A stretch of 64,000 bases of DNA from Planctomycetota bacterium (lineage in GTDB: Bacteria > Planctomycetota > UBA1135 > UBA2386), in NCBI GenBank assembly GCA_020638655.1, contig JACKIC010000003.1, forward strand, positions 1 through 64,000, written 5' to 3'. Below are positions 62,012 to 64,000 of the stretch, one piece after another; position 1 is the stretch's first letter, and each line of letters starts with the position of its first letter. The notes under the pieces are model-generated. The model saw nothing but the letters and a program-made list of their open reading frames with translations. It was not told the DNA's origin and made no database searches. The translations under genes were made by a program, and so were the position numbers.

Positions 62012-63280
62012 ATGCGTCGCATCGATCTCGTCGCGGTGTTGCTGGCCGGGCTCGGCGTCGCGCTCGCGGCACAGGCGTGGTTCGCCGGCAGCCTGTTCCG
62101 GTACGTCCTGGCGGGCGCGGTCGCGGGCGGTGGGTTGTGCCTGCCGCTGTTGGTCATCCTGGTGCTGCGCGACCGCGGGCGCCGATTGCTGCGCCGGATC
62201 ACCCTGGCGTTGCTGCCGCTGCTCGCGGTCCTCGTGGTGCTGGAGATCGGCTTGCGGGTGTTCGGCCGCGCCGTGCCGCCGCCCGCCGTGCTGGTCGCCG
62301 ACGCGCGCCTGGGCCACGTCGTCCAGCCCGGCACCGGCGAGAGCGACGCGTGGGGCTTTCGCAACGCGGCGGTGCCCGAACGTGCCGACGCGCTGTTCAT
62401 CGGCGACTCGCAGACGTGGGGCTTCTTCGTCGAACGCGAACAGGCCTATCCGGCGGTGTTCGCGGCCCAGACGGGCATGGCCTGCTACCAGATGGCGAAC
62501 GGCGGCTACGGGCCGGTGCGGTACCGCGAACTGGTGCGCCGCGGTCTGCAGCTGCGCCCCAAGCTGGTCGTGGTCGGCTTCTACTTCGGCAACGACCTGT
62601 GGGACGCGTACGACGGCGCGGGCCTCGTGGGGGCCGAAGACCTGCGCGATCCGCGCCGCAAGTACGAAGCGCCGCGACCCCCCGAACCCGGCGGCAAGGC
62701 GAGCCCCAACTGGACCATGGCCAGCGTGGATCTGCTGCTCGAGCGCAGCCGTCTGATCGGTTGGATCGGCGACACCGTCAAGGCGCCGCTGCGCGGTCAG
62801 GCCAGTCTCCTCGACGCGCAGGCCGGCGCCGTGCCGTTCACCGAGGCGCCGGTGGCCACCATGCTGCTGCCGGACTACCGGCGTCCCGCGCTCGATCTGG
62901 GCAACGAGGGCATCGCCGACAGCCTGCGCATCGCCGAGAAGTGCCTGCGCGACATCGCCGCCGACTGCCGCGCGGCCGGCGCGCGCTGCCTGCTGCTCGC
63001 GATCCCGACCAAGGAGTACTGCTACGCCGAGTGGTTGCGCGGGCGCGGCGCGGCGATGTCGGTCCTGGCCGGGCTCTACGACGCCGAGACCGCGGTGCGC
63101 AACAGGCTGCTGGCGAGCGCCGCCGCCGCGCAGCTCGAGCTCGTCGATCTCGCGCCGACCTGCATCGACGCGCTCGCCGCGGGCACCCCGATCTGGGCCG
63201 GCAACGGCGACGGCCACCTGATGGTGAACGGGCACCGCGCCGCCGCGCAGGCGATCGCCGCCGCCTGGTCGGCGCGGTGA
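62012..63280 (+). CDS. Membrane-anchored SGNH-hydrolase-like protein
   Basis: The product is 422 residues. Three hydrophobic segments open the chain (DLVAVLLAGLGVALAAQ, LAGAVAGGGLCLPLLVILVL and LALLPLLAVLVVLEIGLRVF). The extracytoplasmic SGNH domain has block I LFIGDSQTWGFFV, block III VGFYFGNDLWDAY, and a C-terminal GDGHLMVNGH with the catalytic Asp and His. It shares architecture with the protein at 13409 but little sequence outside the motifs. Enzymes of this kind remove or transfer acyl groups on carbohydrates. It is divergent from the YfhO-like gene by 86 bases, and a related surface-glycan role is plausible. Confidence 0.83.
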   Translation: MRRIDLVAVLLAGLGVALAAQAWFAGSLFRYVLAGAVAGGGLCLPLLVILVLRDRGRRLLRRITLALLPLLAVLVVLEIGLRVFGRAVPPPAVLVADARLGHVVQPGTGESDAWGFRNAAVPERADALFIGDSQTWGFFVEREQAYPAVFAAQTGMACYQMANGGYGPVRYRELVRRGLQLRPKLVVVGFYFGNDLWDAYDGAGLVGAEDLRDPRRKYEAPRPPEPGGKASPNWTMASVDLLLERSRLIGWIGDTVKAPLRGQASLLDAQAGAVPFTEAPVATMLLPDYRRPALDLGNEGIADSLRIAEKCLRDIAADCRAAGARCLLLAIPTKEYCYAEWLRGRGAAMSVLAGLYDAETAVRNRLLASAAAAQLELVDLAPTCIDALAAGTPIWAGNGDGHLMVNGHRAAAQAIAAAWSAR

Positions 63281-63330
63281 CGCGGGAAGGAACCGCGCTC
63301 CGCGCCGTCAGTGCCGTCACCAGAATCGCC

Positions 63331-64000
63331 ATGCTCCGCCCACTCCTCGCCCTGCAGTTCCTGCTGCTCGCCGCCCTTCCGGCGCAGCGACATCTGCTCG
63401 ATACGTTGCCCCAGGAGGCCGAGGCCCGCGAGCTGTGCGGCTTCGCGGGGCGCATGGAGCCGTACGACCTGCCGGGCAAGGGCCCGATCCGCGGCCTGAC
63501 CACGATCGGGTCGGGCGCGCGGCGGGTGGTCTGGCTGCTGCGCGGCGACGAGTTGCTGCGCATGGCGTGGCCGTCGCTGCGCCTCGAATACCGCGTCGAG
63601 GTCCAGCCCGGATGGCGCGGGCTCTGCGACGACGGTCGCCTGCTCTACACGTTGGGTGATGGTGAGGTGGTCGTGCTGGACCCGGTGGCCGGCAGGCCAG
63701 TGCAGACCCGGCCCCTCGCCGCCGCGCCGCCGCGTCCATCGGCGCTCGGCTGGCACACCGGGGCGTTGTTCGTGGCCAGCGGCAGGGACGTGCGTCGGTC
63801 CGACGCGCCGCCGACCGAAGCCGACGGGCAAGCCGACGCGGGCGTCGGGTCGAAGTTCGCCGCGGTGCTGCGGCCCACGCGCGACCCGGTGCAGTGGCTG
63901 AGCGGCGACGGCCTGCAGCTGTGGGCGGCGAGCCGCGCCGAACTGCGGCCGATCGACGCGGACGCGGCCGCGATCTGGGCCGGGGGACGCTGGCCGGTGC
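63331..64000 (+). CDS. Exported protein, possibly beta-propeller, cut by window edge
   Basis: 223 codons are visible from the ATG at 63331, and the frame is open at the window end. A signal peptide (MLRPLLALQFLLLAALPAQ) is followed by repeated strand motifs with Trp and Gly-Asp turns: GARRVVWLLRGDELLRMAW, WRGLCDDGRLLYTLGDGEVV and WHTGALFVASGRDVR. This pattern suggests a PQQ-like or WD-like propeller that reads out repeating blades. The family is not recognised. It lies 50 bases downstream of the SGNH-like gene on the same strand and may be cotranscribed with it. Confidence 0.7.
   Translation, partial: MLRPLLALQFLLLAALPAQRHLLDTLPQEAEARELCGFAGRMEPYDLPGKGPIRGLTTIGSGARRVVWLLRGDELLRMAWPSLRLEYRVEVQPGWRGLCDDGRLLYTLGDGEVVVLDPVAGRPVQTRPLAAAPPRPSALGWHTGALFVASGRDVRRSDAPPTEADGQADAGVGSKFAAVLRPTRDPVQWLSGDGLQLWAASRAELRPIDADAAAIWAGGRWPV

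Overview
The window looks like a chromosomal segment from a high-GC member of the Planctomycetota. Three things support this. There are two operons in which an ECF sigma factor of the planctomycete HFxxAAxxMR / DxARxRxxxRGGG type is followed by a Ser/Thr kinase, joined by a 4-base overlap. Several large Sec-exported proteins end in the same short beta-rich C-terminal module. Strong Shine-Dalgarno sequences are rare. Genus-level placement is not possible from sequence reading alone. I saw no rRNA, tRNA, CRISPR array, transposase, phage gene or replication origin.

Layout. 1-5.2 kb: a truncated exported repeat protein (-), an exported protein with the shared C-terminal module, a DUF1428-type small protein, a remnant of another C-terminal module, a Tat-exported protein and a small His-rich membrane protein (-). 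5.2-10.8 kb: a PKD-domain secreted protein, then the first sigma/kinase operon (-). 10.9-13.2 kb: a large exported protein and a small exported-protein gene (-) broken by three apparent frameshifts. 13.4-30.6 kb: a glycan or exopolysaccharide locus. It holds a membrane-anchored SGNH-like protein, a clan GH-A glycosidase-like/methyltransferase fusion, a GT2, and a tight operon of a GT2-GT4 double glycosyltransferase, a GT2 with a long 14-residue-repeat coiled coil, a second double glycosyltransferase, a 72-residue coiled-coil protein and a GT4. A divergent sulfotransferase, a second stand-alone GH-A-like paralogue and an opposing methyltransferase follow, then a decayed GT4 fragment. 30.8-38 kb: a VOC/glyoxalase protein, an FG-GAP lipoprotein and the second sigma/kinase operon. 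38-45 kb: a Gly-rich secreted protein, a GNAT acetyltransferase, a TlpA-like thioredoxin protein, a small protein, an exported alpha/alpha-toroid protein and a parallel beta-helix secreted protein. 45.2-47.3 kb: a polar amino-acid ABC importer whose binding protein and permease are fused. 47.4-51 kb: a PhoD-like lipoprotein and an M28 peptidase with a PDZ domain. 51.3-58.1 kb: a secreted protein closed by a clear hairpin terminator, an ASST-like beta-propeller, a TrkH-type potassium channel and an FG-GAP secreted protein. 58.1-64 kb: an M1-type metallopeptidase (-), a YfhO-like membrane protein (-), a second membrane-anchored SGNH-like protein and a truncated exported protein.

How the parts may work together. 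The 13.4-30.6 kb block would assemble a sugar polymer in the cytoplasm and at the inner membrane, and decorate it with methyl, sulfate and perhaps acyl groups. Two GH-A-fold proteins without signal peptides sit at either end of the glycosyltransferase operon, and one carries an internal SAM-dependent methyltransferase domain. This is the most unusual part of the window. The sigma/kinase pairs are probably signalling modules in which the kinase controls its sigma factor. The exported proteins with the shared C-terminal module probably form a family of envelope or extracellular proteins.

A recurrent regulatory signal is a TAGGAT-like hexamer 6-11 bases before the start codon of several transcription-unit-leading genes, with no ribosome binding site between. 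It fits a -10 element that drives leaderless or nearly leaderless transcripts.
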